Below, in pieces: positions 26,141-34,801 of a stretch of 64,000 nucleotides of DNA (its first letter is position 1; every line of letters begins with the position of its first letter). This DNA comes from Tropicimonas sp033101155. GTDB lineage: Bacteria; Pseudomonadota; Alphaproteobacteria; Rhodobacterales; Rhodobacteraceae. Below the pieces are notes generated by a model that had not been told where the DNA came from, did no database searches, and saw nothing but the letters and a program-made list of their open reading frames with translations. Where the stretch lies: the NCBI RefSeq assembly GCF_033101155.1, contig NZ_JAWMPX010000012.1:82658-146657 (forward strand), read 5' to 3'. A program made the translations under genes and the position numbers.

Positions 26141-28348
26141 ATGTCTGACAGCACCTATTCCGAAGCCCCGACGGCTTCTGCCTGCCCGGCGTGTGATGTC
26201 ACGCCGATGGCACGACGTCTGGCTGCGAGCGGTGCGCTGGACGATCTGCCCGAGCGCGGGGCGCTTATGCTGTCGCTGCCGGGCGTGCATTGCGCACTCT
26301 GTATCACGACGGTCGAGCGGGCGCTGGAGAAGCATCCGGGGGTAAACTCCGCCCGCGTGAACCTGACGCTGCGCCGTGCAACCGTCGAAGCGGAGCCGGA
26401 TGTTACCGCCGAAGCGCTGGTCGGGGCGGTCAACAATGTGGGCTACGAGGCCCACGAACTGGACCCGTCCGCGCTCTCGGCCACCGCGACGGACCGGCAG
26501 GGGCGGGAATTGCTGATGCGGCTGGCCGTTGCCGGCTTCGCGGCGATGAACGTGATGCTGCTCTCGGTCGCGGTCTGGTCCGGGGCCGCGGATGCGACAC
26601 GGGACCTGTTCCACTGGATCTCCGCAGCCATCGCCATTCCAGCGATTGCCTTCTCCGGTCAGCCTTTCTTCCGAAACGCCTGGGCGGCGCTGAAACATGG
26701 CCGGCTCAACATGGATGTGCCGATCACTTTGGCTATCCTGCTCGCGCTCGGCACATCGCTCTATGAGACCGCGCATTCGGGCGAACACGCCTATTTCGAC
26801 GCCGCAATCTCGCTGACTTTCTTCCTGCTTGCCGGCCGCTATCTCGACCATCGCACCCGCGCCATCGCACGCTCCGCTGCTGAGGAACTCGCGGCGCTGG
26901 AGGTCGCGCGGGCGGACCGTCTGACCGAGGCCGGCGAAGAAACGGTCGATGTGGGGATCCTTGTGCCGGGAGACCGGATCCGCGTACGTGCGGGGGGCCG
27001 GATGCCGGTGGATGGGGTGATCGCGGAAGGGACGAGCGAGCTGGACCGGTCGCTGCTGACTGGCGAGACGCTGCCCGTCTTCGCCGAGCCGGGGCGCGTG
27101 GTCAGTGCCGGCGAGGTGAACCTGACCGGACCGCTCGTGGTCGAGGTCACGGCGGCGGGCAAGGACAGTTCGCTGCACCGCATGGCCGATCTCGTGGCGA
27201 TGGCCGAGACGACTCGCAACCGCTACACCTCGCTCGCCGACAAGGCGGCGGGGCTCTATGCGCCGGGCGTGCATATCCTGTCGCTGGTGGCGGGACTGGG
27301 TTGGTACCTCTACACAGGCGACGCGCGGCTGGCGATCAACATCGCCGCGGCAGTTCTGATCATCACCTGCCCCTGCGCGCTTGGTCTTGCCGTGCCGGCA
27401 GTGACGACGGCGGCCTCGGGGCGGCTCTTCAAGAAGGGCATGCTGATCAAGAGCGGCACGGCCCTGGAACGGCTGGCAGAGATCGATACGGTCGTCTTTG
27501 ACAAGACCGGCACACTGACCCTCGGCGCGCCAGAGCTTGAGGCGGCGGAGACCCATGCTCGGGCAGATCTCGCGTTGGCGGCCGGGCTCGCACAGGCGTC
27601 CTCGCACCCGCTTTCCAAGGCATTGCGTGAGGCAGCGGAGCAGGCCGGGGTCGCGCCGGAGCCGATGGACGAGCTTGTCGAAGTGCCGGGCTACGGGACC
27701 GAAGGGCGCTGGCAAGGCAAGCGGGTCCGGCTGGGGCGGGCGAGCTGGATCGGCGTGGAGCCGGGGCAGCAGACCTCGGCCTTTCTCTCGGTCGACGGCT
27801 CCGAACCTGTGGCTTTCCGTTTCGCCGACAGGATGCGACCGGGCGCGGAAGAGGCCGTGGCGGGGCTGCGCGCGGCCGGATTGCGCGTTGAACTGATCTC
27901 GGGCGATGCGGCCCCGGCGGTGCATGCTTTCGCCGCGCGGCTTGGCATCGAAGATGTGATGGCCGAGGCGTTGCCCGAGGAGAAGGCCGCGCGCGTGGCG
28001 GCGCTCTCCGAGGAAGGGCGGCATGTGCTGATGATCGGGGACGGGCTGAATGACACGGCGGCGCTGGCCGCCGCCCATGCCTCCGTCTCGCCAGCCTCGG
28101 CGCTGGATGCGGCGCGCGTTGCCTCCGATATCGTATTGCTGGGCGAGGATATCGGCACCGTGCCGGCGGCTGTGACCACATCGCGCTCGGCGGTGAAACG
28201 GATCAAGGAAAATTTCACAATCGCCACGGTCTACAATTTTATTGCCGTGCCGATCGCTATTGCCGGTTGGGCCACGCCGCTCGCCGCCGCACTGGCAATG
28301 TCGGCCTCGTCGATCACCGTCTCGCTCAATTCGCTGAGGTTGAAATAG
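26141..28348 (+). CDS. ccoI: Copper-translocating P-type ATPase CcoI (FixI)
   Basis: A 735-residue P1B ATPase that exports copper for the CuB site of cbb3 oxidase. An N-terminal Cys pair (CPACD) precedes a heavy-metal domain with GVHCALC. The transmembrane metal site is CPCALGL, the phosphorylation site is DKTGTLTLG, and the hinge is GDGLNDTAAL. These all match the CopA2/FixI type. It starts 3 bp after ccoH. No residue of the catalytic cycle appears to be missing. Confidence 0.96.
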   Translation: MSDSTYSEAPTASACPACDVTPMARRLAASGALDDLPERGALMLSLPGVHCALCITTVERALEKHPGVNSARVNLTLRRATVEAEPDVTAEALVGAVNNVGYEAHELDPSALSATATDRQGRELLMRLAVAGFAAMNVMLLSVAVWSGAADATRDLFHWISAAIAIPAIAFSGQPFFRNAWAALKHGRLNMDVPITLAILLALGTSLYETAHSGEHAYFDAAISLTFFLLAGRYLDHRTRAIARSAAEELAALEVARADRLTEAGEETVDVGILVPGDRIRVRAGGRMPVDGVIAEGTSELDRSLLTGETLPVFAEPGRVVSAGEVNLTGPLVVEVTAAGKDSSLHRMADLVAMAETTRNRYTSLADKAAGLYAPGVHILSLVAGLGWYLYTGDARLAINIAAAVLIITCPCALGLAVPAVTTAASGRLFKKGMLIKSGTALERLAEIDTVVFDKTGTLTLGAPELEAAETHARADLALAAGLAQASSHPLSKALREAAEQAGVAPEPMDELVEVPGYGTEGRWQGKRVRLGRASWIGVEPGQQTSAFLSVDGSEPVAFRFADRMRPGAEEAVAGLRAAGLRVELISGDAAPAVHAFAARLGIEDVMAEALPEEKAARVAALSEEGRHVLMIGDGLNDTAALAAAHASVSPASALDAARVASDIVLLGEDIGTVPAAVTTSRSAVKRIKENFTIATVYNFIAVPIAIAGWATPLAAALAMSASSITVSLNSLRLK

Positions 28349-28351
28349 CCC

Positions 28352-28510
28352 ATGGAAGTGCTCGTCTTCCTGATCCCGATCTCGCTCTTCCTGGGCGGGC
28401 TGGGCCTCGCGGCCTTCTACTGGACGGTGAAGACCGACCAATATGACGATCCGGATGGCGACAGCCACCGGATCCTGTCAGACGAGTATGACGATCACCC
28501 GAAGGAATAG
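28352..28510 (+). CDS. ccoS: cbb3 oxidase maturation protein CcoS
   Basis: A 52-residue protein just downstream of ccoI. It has one membrane helix (VFLIPISLFLGGLGLAAFYW) followed by the family block KTDQYDDPDGDSHRIL, and an acidic tail. CcoS is needed for insertion of haem b and copper into CcoN. The start is 3 bp after the ccoI stop. The size and motif are those of the FixS family. Confidence 0.94.
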   Translation: MEVLVFLIPISLFLGGLGLAAFYWTVKTDQYDDPDGDSHRILSDEYDDHPKE

Positions 28511-28526
28511 GATGTCCTGAATGGGG

Positions 28527-29957
28527 TCAGGATGGCCCGAAGGTTGTGCATTCCGCGCCGCGCGCTTCGAGTCGGCGGCAGGCGAGATCTGCCTGTTCCT
28601 GGCTCATGCCGACAAATTTCGCATCATGCCCCTTGTTCCCCGCAGTCACCTTGCGCAACGCGCCATCGAGCGTCGCCATTTCCTTCAGGGCGGTCTTCAG
28701 CAACACCCGCTCGGCCTTGTAGCGTGACGGGTATGTGCCGACATTGATGCCCCAATGATGTCCGCCCGAGCTCGACGCCCGGGTCACGACAACGCCGCTG
28801 TCCTGAGCGTAGGCGATCGGCTTTTGCGCTGTGAAGTCCAGCTTTGGCGGGCGCGGCTTCGGCAACGCGCTATCCTTGGGAGCGACCTGGCTTGAGTTGT
28901 TTTCGCTTGCCGGTGCCACGACGGACCGCGCCATTTCGATGGCTTCCTCGATGCCCGTCTTGAGGGCCGGATTGGAGGCAACTGCGACCCTCACAGCCCC
29001 ACCGGGACGCGCGACCGGTCGTACCGATTTCTGGACTGCGGTGGCGACACGGATTGTCTTCGCGCCAACTGGCGAGGTGTCGTTGCCGGCATAGACCGGC
29101 AGTTTCGGCTTGCGGATCTGCGCATGGCGCGGCGCGCGCTTGAAGCCCATATCCATCAGTTCCGCGACCTTGGCGTTGCGGGCCGCCGAGCCGGAGGCGC
29201 CGAAAACGGTCGTGATGATGCGGACATTGCCCCGTTCGGCGGAGGCGACCAAGTTGGAGCCGGCTGCTCGGGTATAGCCGGTCTTGATCCCGTCCGCGCC
29301 CTTGTAGGCGGCAAGGAACTTGCGGTTCGTGTTGTAGACGGTGCGGATCTTGGCGTCGGTCGAACGACGGGAGAAGAGATTGTAGTATTCGGGATAGTCG
29401 TAAAACAGGTGCCGTCCGAGCGTGGTCATGTCGGCGGCTGTCGACAGGTGTCCGTCGGCGGTCAGGCCATGGGCATTCTTGAAGGTCGTGCGGGTCATGC
29501 CGAGCGACTTGGCGGTGCGGTTCATGCGGCGGGCGAATCGGGCCTCGCTGCCGGAGATCGCCTCGGCCAGCGCTGTTGCCGCGTCATTGGCCGATTTCAC
29601 GGCCGCAGCGCGGATCAGGTAGCGCAGCTCGATCCGCTGGCCGGCCTTCAGGCCGAGCTTGGACGGAACCTCGTTGGCGGATCTCTTGGAGATCTTCACC
29701 TTGGTGTCGAGGCCGATCTCCCCATGCTCCACGGCCTGGAAGACAACATAGAGCGTCATCATCTTGGTCAGCGAGGCCGGGTGCAGCCGCGTGTTTGCAT
29801 TGCGGGAATGCAGCACCTCGCCGGTGCGCGCGTCGATCACCATGGCGGCATATGGTGCTGCGCTCGCTCGCAGGCTTGCTCCCAGCAGGACCACGAAAAA
29901 CAACAGGAAGAAAACGGAAATAAAGAGGGCGTTGCGCCCTCGGATGCTCGAAGTCAT
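28527..29957 (-). CDS. D-alanyl-D-alanine carboxypeptidase with SPOR domain
   Basis: A 476-residue exported penicillin-binding protein of the DacA/DacF type. A signal peptide (about residues 10-33) is followed by the active-site motifs S62-L-T-K65, SAN and KTG (in DGIKTGYTRAAG). It removes the terminal D-Ala of peptidoglycan stem peptides. After a Pro/Lys-rich linker, the last 75 residues (HHWGINVGTYPSRYKAERVL onward) form a SPOR domain that binds denuded septal glycan. The start MTSSIRGRN at 29957 places the signal peptide correctly. It is convergent with ccoS (16 bp). Confidence 0.93.
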   Translation of the reverse strand: MTSSIRGRNALFISVFFLLFFVVLLGASLRASAAPYAAMVIDARTGEVLHSRNANTRLHPASLTKMMTLYVVFQAVEHGEIGLDTKVKISKRSANEVPSKLGLKAGQRIELRYLIRAAAVKSANDAATALAEAISGSEARFARRMNRTAKSLGMTRTTFKNAHGLTADGHLSTAADMTTLGRHLFYDYPEYYNLFSRRSTDAKIRTVYNTNRKFLAAYKGADGIKTGYTRAAGSNLVASAERGNVRIITTVFGASGSAARNAKVAELMDMGFKRAPRHAQIRKPKLPVYAGNDTSPVGAKTIRVATAVQKSVRPVARPGGAVRVAVASNPALKTGIEEAIEMARSVVAPASENNSSQVAPKDSALPKPRPPKLDFTAQKPIAYAQDSGVVVTRASSSGGHHWGINVGTYPSRYKAERVLLKTALKEMATLDGALRKVTAGNKGHDAKFVGMSQEQADLACRRLEARGAECTTFGPS

Positions 29958-30138
29958 CGCGTTACTGCCTCTGTCTGCCTCGGACCGCCCTGTTTTCAGG
30001 GTCGGAAACACTTCTTGATTAGCGCTAGCGTAGCACGGGATGCGAGTCCGGAAAAGCATTCGAATTCAATGTGTTTTGCGGTGACATTCACGCAACATCG
30101 CAAGATGTCGGGGCGTAGGCAGGCTTTGGCACAAGATC

Positions 30139-30837
30139 TCAGTCAAGCTGGTTAACGAAATCTTGCAGTTCCCCAAGATCGTTAAGAGAGTGGAAACGAT
30201 GGTTACCGACCGGCGGGTCGGCGGCTTCGAGTTCCCAGGCGAGGTCGAATGGGACATGCACAGCCCAGGCGCCGGCCGCGAGGGCGGGCAGGATGTCGGA
30301 TTTCATCGAGTTGCCGACCATCATGGCTCGGTCCGCGCCGTCGCCGTGGTCGCGGAAGATTTGCGCATAGATCTCGGGGGTCTTTTCGGAGACGATCTCG
30401 ACCCGATCGAAAAACGGGCGCAGGGCCGACTCGGCGAGTTTGCGTTCCTGGTCCAGCAGGTCGCCCTTGGTGATCAGCAGCACGCGACGATGTGAGGCGG
30501 CCAGGGCCTCGACGGCCTCGCCTGCATGGGGCAGCAGTTCGATCGGGTGCCGCAGCATCTCCTGGCCGAACTCGAGAATTTGCTGGATCGTGATGGCCGG
30601 AACGCGGGCCTCGGTGACCTCGATAGCGGTCTCGATCATCGAGAGCGTGAAACCTTTCACACCATAACCATAGTGGCGGATATTGCGCTTTTCAGCCTCA
30701 AGCAGGCGGGATTCGAGATGATCCCGATCCGTGAACCTTTCGAGCAGCGCGGCGAACCGGTCCTGGGTGAGGACGAAGAAGCGCTCATTGTGCCAGAGCG
30801 TGTCGTCGGCGTCGAAAGCAATTGTCGTGACTTTCAT
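30139..30837 (-). CDS. HAD-superfamily hydrolase
   Basis: A 232-residue haloacid-dehalogenase-fold phosphatase. Motif I is FDADDTLWHNE near the start, motif II is LLITKGD, motif III is the Lys in the segment EIVSEKTPE and motif IV is MVGNSMKSDILPA. The cap is helical, inserted after motif I. The DADDTLW variant of motif I marks a subgroup of YjjG/phosphoglycolate-phosphatase-like enzymes of unknown substrate. It is upstream of, but not obviously cotranscribed with, the carboxypeptidase gene. Confidence 0.9.
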   Translation of the reverse strand: MKVTTIAFDADDTLWHNERFFVLTQDRFAALLERFTDRDHLESRLLEAEKRNIRHYGYGVKGFTLSMIETAIEVTEARVPAITIQQILEFGQEMLRHPIELLPHAGEAVEALAASHRRVLLITKGDLLDQERKLAESALRPFFDRVEIVSEKTPEIYAQIFRDHGDGADRAMMVGNSMKSDILPALAAGAWAVHVPFDLAWELEAADPPVGNHRFHSLNDLGELQDFVNQLD

Positions 30838-30971
30838 GGGGGCCTTGCGTTGTCGGAAGGATCTGTGGGGTTTTCAGAGCGGGCGTGACGACTATATAAC
30901 GCCGGGTATAGTCGACAATTCCATGAGCCATCGGAGCGCACCGCGCCTTGACCCGCCCTTTCGAGATCCGC

Positions 30972-31310
30972 ATGTCCGACATCCGACTGTCCGGCAGTGA
31001 CGACGATACGCCCGATGACGATATCGGCGTCGCGACCAAGACGCGTGCGCGGACCCAGCGACCACCGCTCTACAAGGTGCTGCTGCTGAACGACGATTAT
31101 ACACCGATGGAGTTCGTGGTGCACATCCTCGAGCGGTTCTTCGGGCTGACCCATGCAGAGGCCTTCGAGATCATGCTCGTGGTTCACAAGAAGGGCGTCG
31201 CGGTGGTTGGCGTGTTCAGCCACGAGATCGCCGAGACCAAGGTTGCGCAGGTGATGGATTTCGCGCGGCGGCACCAGCATCCCTTGCAGTGCACGATGGA
31301 GAAGGAATGA
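30972..31310 (+). CDS. clpS: ATP-dependent Clp protease adaptor ClpS
   Basis: A 112-residue adaptor that delivers N-degron substrates to ClpAP. The N-terminal tail is flexible and acidic; the core has YKVLLLNDDYTPMEFVVHIL and the loop HKKGVAVVGVFSHEIAETK. The N-degron pocket residues (Asn-Asp of LNDDYT, Met, His) are present. I chose the ATG at 30972; a TTG at 30948 would add eight residues. clpA is not adjacent in the window. It is divergent from the HAD hydrolase gene. Confidence 0.95.
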   Translation: MSDIRLSGSDDDTPDDDIGVATKTRARTQRPPLYKVLLLNDDYTPMEFVVHILERFFGLTHAEAFEIMLVVHKKGVAVVGVFSHEIAETKVAQVMDFARRHQHPLQCTMEKE

Positions 31311-31364
31311 GCGCCTGACGGGCGCTGCCTTCGCACGACTGTTTCAAACGACAAGCGAGAGTGA

Positions 31365-32309
31365 TCAGACCGGCAGGTCGGGGAGGTCGATCATGACGGC
31401 GGCGTGGTCGCTGGCATGAGGCCGGTGACGCCCGACGCCGTGCAGGCGCGGGCCGGGGTAGCGGCGGGCGGAGCGGGACATTCCCTCGCGAACCAGGCGC
31501 GGCCGTGCTTCGGGGCAGAGCTGCGCCAGGGCCGGCGAAGCCAGCAGCACATCCGGTCGGGAATAGAGGTTCCGCGTTGCTTCGTGATAGGACCAGCGTT
31601 CGCCGCGCGGTCGACGCTTGAGCAGATCATGGGCGAACCCGTCGAGGAGCGGTGCGATGGCCTGATGGGACAGGGGCGCGCGGCTGTCGGGTTCGTTCAG
31701 GTCACCGAGGATGAGCCAGAGCGCGCGCTCCGGGTCCTCGTGACGGGCTTCAATGAGGCGGCGCACTCCGCGCGCTTCCATGCGCCGGAACGCCCAGGCG
31801 GCGCGGGGGTCGGGGTAGGGCGCCTTGAAATGGCAGATATAGAGGGTGAGCGGGCCGAAACGCGCCGCGAGGCAGTCGCGGCAGAAGAGAGGACGGTCCG
31901 GGCGCTGGCCGCGCGCGGGCGGAAGACCGAGATCGGCGGGGCGGAGCGTGGCGTGGCTGTCGAGCGCGTCCGGCGCCTGGCGGCCGAGCAGGGCAAGGTT
32001 GCGGCCCATGCCGTCATTGCCCGGCTTGCAGGCGCGAAACGGGTAGGGTGCGAGGCCGGTTCGGGCAAGATAGGCATCGTGGAAATGATCAAGCGTGTCG
32101 AGGTCATGGACCTCCTGCAGCGCCACGATATCGGCATCCAGCTCGTGCAGGATCGCGGCTGTCAGCCTGCGATCGGCACGGTCGAATTCAGGCGCCCCGC
32201 GCTGGCTGTCCGACGGCACGTCATTGTCGCGCGCGCCGTCGAGGCGGTCTTTCCCGTCCGCCTGCCGTCGAAGCCGCAGGTTCTGGACGTTGAAGGTTGC
32301 TATGCGCAG
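31365..32309 (-). CDS. Endonuclease/exonuclease/phosphatase-family protein, unusual start
   Basis: A protein of about 314 residues with the EEP fold. The first strand RIATFNVQNLRLR (metal-binding Asn), ALQEVHDLDTLDHF (metal Glu), ICHFKAPY, LILGDLNEP (catalytic D-x-N) and SDHAAVMID (terminal Asp-His) are all present. The first strand lies upstream of the GTG at 32219, so translation must start earlier. The only candidate there is CTG at 32309, just before RIATFNV, since no ATG, GTG or TTG occurs after an in-frame stop. The gene starts 13 bp after the lipoprotein stop, so reinitiation is possible. Substrate unknown. Confidence 0.78.
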   Translation of the reverse strand: MRIATFNVQNLRLRRQADGKDRLDGARDNDVPSDSQRGAPEFDRADRRLTAAILHELDADIVALQEVHDLDTLDHFHDAYLARTGLAPYPFRACKPGNDGMGRNLALLGRQAPDALDSHATLRPADLGLPPARGQRPDRPLFCRDCLAARFGPLTLYICHFKAPYPDPRAAWAFRRMEARGVRRLIEARHEDPERALWLILGDLNEPDSRAPLSHQAIAPLLDGFAHDLLKRRPRGERWSYHEATRNLYSRPDVLLASPALAQLCPEARPRLVREGMSRSARRYPGPRLHGVGRHRPHASDHAAVMIDLPDLPV

Positions 32310-32322
32310 GGGCTTGGCCCGG

Positions 32323-32472
32323 TCAGGCCGCCTGGGCGCATTGCTGCACCGAAAGCTCCATCACCGGATCCTCCGGGGCACATTCCTCGCCCGAGCCAGG
32401 GTACTGTGTGTCGCTGCAGGCCGCGCCGAACAAGGCGATGCCAACGATGGCGAGCAGGGTTTTCAGTTTCAT
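32323..32472 (-). CDS. Tiny lipoprotein (49 residues)
   Basis: A 49-residue protein starting MKLKTLLAIVGIALFGAACSD, a short positively charged and hydrophobic signal ending in a lipobox-like GAAC with Cys19. The mature part is about 30 residues and has two further cysteines (GEECAPE and QQCAQAA). AGGACAG precedes the ATG at a suitable distance. It is directly upstream of the EEP nuclease gene, and the two may be cotranscribed. The function is unknown; small lipoproteins in this size range often pass unannotated. Confidence 0.68.
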   Translation of the reverse strand: MKLKTLLAIVGIALFGAACSDTQYPGSGEECAPEDPVMELSVQQCAQAA

Positions 32473-32695
32473 CTTGTCTGTCCTCCAGATCGGAGCGCCA
32501 TCCGGGAGGCATTGGGATCAACGTCCCGGTCAAGCGCAGGGTACCGCATCTTTTGAACGACGTTCCATGATGCGTATCAAGCGGTCTCGAAAAATTCCGT
32601 TCCGTCATTTCGCGCGGTCAAACGACGCGGAAAGCAATTGACAATATCGGGGGGCTCGACCATGGCCCGACGGTAACCGACCGACAGGTGTCCTC

Positions 32696-33571
32696 GTGTC
32701 CCCAAATCTCCGCGGCGCGCTTTTCATGGCGGCGGGTGTCTGTTCCTTCACGACGAACGACGCTTTCATGAAGTCGCTTTCCGACGATATGTCGATGTAC
32801 CAGGCAATCTTCCTGCGGGGGATCCTGGGCACCGTGCTGCTCGTGATCGTCGCGGCACAGATGGGGCAGTTGAAGTTCCGCATGTCTCGGCGGGACGGGT
32901 GGATGGTGCTGTTGCGGACCGCCGGCGAGATTGCGGCGGCCTTTTTCTTCATCTCCGCGCTGTTTCACATGCCGATGGCCAATGCCTCGGCGATCATGCA
33001 GGCGCTGCCCTTGACGGTGACGCTGGCCGGGGCGGTCTTTCTTGGCGAGGCCGTCGGCTGGCGGCGGCTCTCGGCGATCCTGGTGGGCTTTGTCGGGGTC
33101 ATGCTGATCATCCGGCCCGGCGCGGAAGGGTTCACGATCTATTCGCTCTATGTCGTGGCGGCGGTCCTCTCGGTCACGGTCCGGGATATCGCGGCGCGGG
33201 CTGTCTCGGCGCAGACTTCTTCGATGATGGTCGCGGTTGCGGCCTCGGTCGGGGTCTGGCTCTTCGGGGCGGTCGGGCTGATCGGCGGCACATGGCAACC
33301 GGTGAGCCCCAGCGGCTGGGTCTCGCTGACCGGCGCGGCGCTCATGCTCAACCTGGCCTATATCTTCTCGACCCTGGCGATGCGGGTTGGAGATATCGCC
33401 TTCGCGGCCCCGTTCCGCTATACCTCGCTGCTCTGGGCGATGTTGCTTGGTTTCCTCGTCTTCGGCGACTGGCCGGACGCAGTTACGCTGCTCGGGGCGG
33501 CAATCGTGGTCGCCACCGGAATCTTCACCTTTCACCGCGAGCGGAAACTTGCGGACACGGCCGCCGAATGA
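32696..33571 (+). CDS. DMT-family transporter (EamA)
   Basis: A 291-residue inner membrane protein with ten hydrophobic segments in two EamA repeats. The start SPNLRGALFMAAGVCSFTTNDAFMK is the usual N-terminal block of alphaproteobacterial DMT exporters. GTG at 32696 is the best start, with AGG upstream, and no ATG fits. The family includes exporters of amino acids, purines and other metabolites; the substrate cannot be inferred here. It ends 351 bp before rpsL, and that gap holds the ribosomal promoter. Confidence 0.87.
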   Translation: MSPNLRGALFMAAGVCSFTTNDAFMKSLSDDMSMYQAIFLRGILGTVLLVIVAAQMGQLKFRMSRRDGWMVLLRTAGEIAAAFFFISALFHMPMANASAIMQALPLTVTLAGAVFLGEAVGWRRLSAILVGFVGVMLIIRPGAEGFTIYSLYVVAAVLSVTVRDIAARAVSAQTSSMMVAVAASVGVWLFGAVGLIGGTWQPVSPSGWVSLTGAALMLNLAYIFSTLAMRVGDIAFAAPFRYTSLLWAMLLGFLVFGDWPDAVTLLGAAIVVATGIFTFHRERKLADTAAE

Positions 33572-33668
33572 CATATGGTGCGATGAAAGGATCGCGGGAA
33601 GTACAGCGACCTGTCGGTCGAAATCGACAGCGTCGGGCGTCGCGACAGGGCCTAGGTTCAGGCATCTG

Positions 33669-33697
33669 TTGACAACCTTCGCGATTCTCTCTAATGC
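33669..33697 (+). promoter_or_regulatory. Promoter of the str ribosomal operon
   Basis: TTGACA (33669-33674), 17-bp spacer, TAATGC (33692-33697). The leader to the rpsL ATG is about 220 nt and holds a potential hairpin (CGCAGGCGTTTCC region at 33815-33850). The rest of the 351-bp gap, including 33572-33668, shows no gene. Confidence 0.82.
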
Positions 33698-33922
33698 ACG
33701 GCCACTCGGTCACGGGGACTCCGTTCGACCGACCTTACAGAACTGAAGTGGACACGATCCGGGCTTGCGCCCCGATCCTCTGAAATCCCACCCGCGTCGT
33801 TTCCGTGTACGAGGAAACGCCTGCGGGGTTTCACGCTTTGCGGACGCGCAATGTGTGACATGAAAAACAGCCCCTCGCGGACCGCGCGAGACGAAGAAGA
33901 AAGCTAGACTGGGGAAACCGGA

Positions 33923-34294
33923 ATGCCGACGATCCAACAGCTGATCCGCAAGCCGCGGCAGCCGAAAGTAAAACGATCCAAGTCGCAGCACCTTGAGAGC
34001 TGCCCGCAGAAGCGTGGGGTTTGTACCCGCGTCTACACCACCACCCCGAAGAAGCCGAACTCGGCCATGCGTAAGGTGGCGAAGGTTCGTCTGACCAACG
34101 GTTTCGAGGTGATCAGCTACATCCCCGGTGAAAGCCACAACCTGCAGGAGCACTCGGTTGTGCTTATCCGCGGCGGTCGTGTGAAAGACCTTCCCGGTGT
34201 GCGTTACCACATCCTGCGCGGTGTTCTGGATACCCAGGGCGTCAAGGATCGGAAGCAGCGTCGCTCCAAGTACGGCGCGAAGCGTCCCAAGTAA
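33923..34294 (+). CDS. rpsL: 30S ribosomal protein S12
   Basis: A 123-residue protein starting PTIQQLIRKPRQ. It contains TTPKKPNSAMRKVAKVRL and PGVRYHILRG, with the two lysines (in KKPNS and in the loop VKDLPGVR) where streptomycin resistance mutations occur in other bacteria; both are wild type. S12 forms the decoding site with 16S rRNA. It is the first gene of the str operon, 226 bp after the promoter. rpsG follows after 12 bp. Confidence 0.98.
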   Translation: MPTIQQLIRKPRQPKVKRSKSQHLESCPQKRGVCTRVYTTTPKKPNSAMRKVAKVRLTNGFEVISYIPGESHNLQEHSVVLIRGGRVKDLPGVRYHILRGVLDTQGVKDRKQRRSKYGAKRPK

Positions 34295-34306
34295 GGAGAG
34301 ACAGAT

Positions 34307-34777
34307 ATGTCCCGTCGTCACGCCGCTGAAAAGCGCGAAGTCCTGCCTGACGCCAAGTTCGGCGACAAGGTGCTGACCAAATTCATGAACAACCTGATGA
34401 TCGACGGCAAGAAGTCTGCCGCCGAGCGGATCGTCTACAACGCCCTGGACCGGGTTGAGGGAAAGCTCAAGCGCTCCCCGATCGAGGTCTTCACCGAGGC
34501 GCTGGAGAACGTGAAACCTTCGGTTGAAGTTCGCTCCCGCCGGGTTGGCGGTGCGACCTACCAGGTTCCCGTCGAAGTCCGCATCGAGCGTCGCGAGGCC
34601 CTGGCCATCCGCTGGATGATCACCGCCGCGCGCGGCCGCAACGAGAACACGATGGAAGAGCGACTGGCCGGTGAGCTGATCGACGCCGTCAATTCTCGCG
34701 GCACAGCCGTCAAGAAGCGCGAAGACACCCACAAGATGGCCGACGCCAACAAAGCGTTCAGCCATTACCGCTGGTAA
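34307..34777 (+). CDS. rpsG: 30S ribosomal protein S7
   Basis: A 156-residue protein with the S7 pattern SRRHAAEKREVLPDAKFGD and GGATYQVPVEVR. It nucleates assembly of the 30S head and contacts the E and P sites. AAGGAGAGA before the ATG gives a strong ribosome binding site. It ends FSHYRW, the conserved bacterial C-terminus. In E. coli S7 represses its own operon; whether that holds here cannot be seen. Confidence 0.98.
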   Translation: MSRRHAAEKREVLPDAKFGDKVLTKFMNNLMIDGKKSAAERIVYNALDRVEGKLKRSPIEVFTEALENVKPSVEVRSRRVGGATYQVPVEVRIERREALAIRWMITAARGRNENTMEERLAGELIDAVNSRGTAVKKREDTHKMADANKAFSHYRW

Positions 34778-34801
34778 CACCCTACCCCCAAGGACCCTTC
34801 C

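Noticed and set aside
25520..28468. A 982-codon minus-strand frame opposite ccoH and ccoI.
   Set aside because: Low-complexity Arg/His-rich translation without any motif, opposite well-supported genes.
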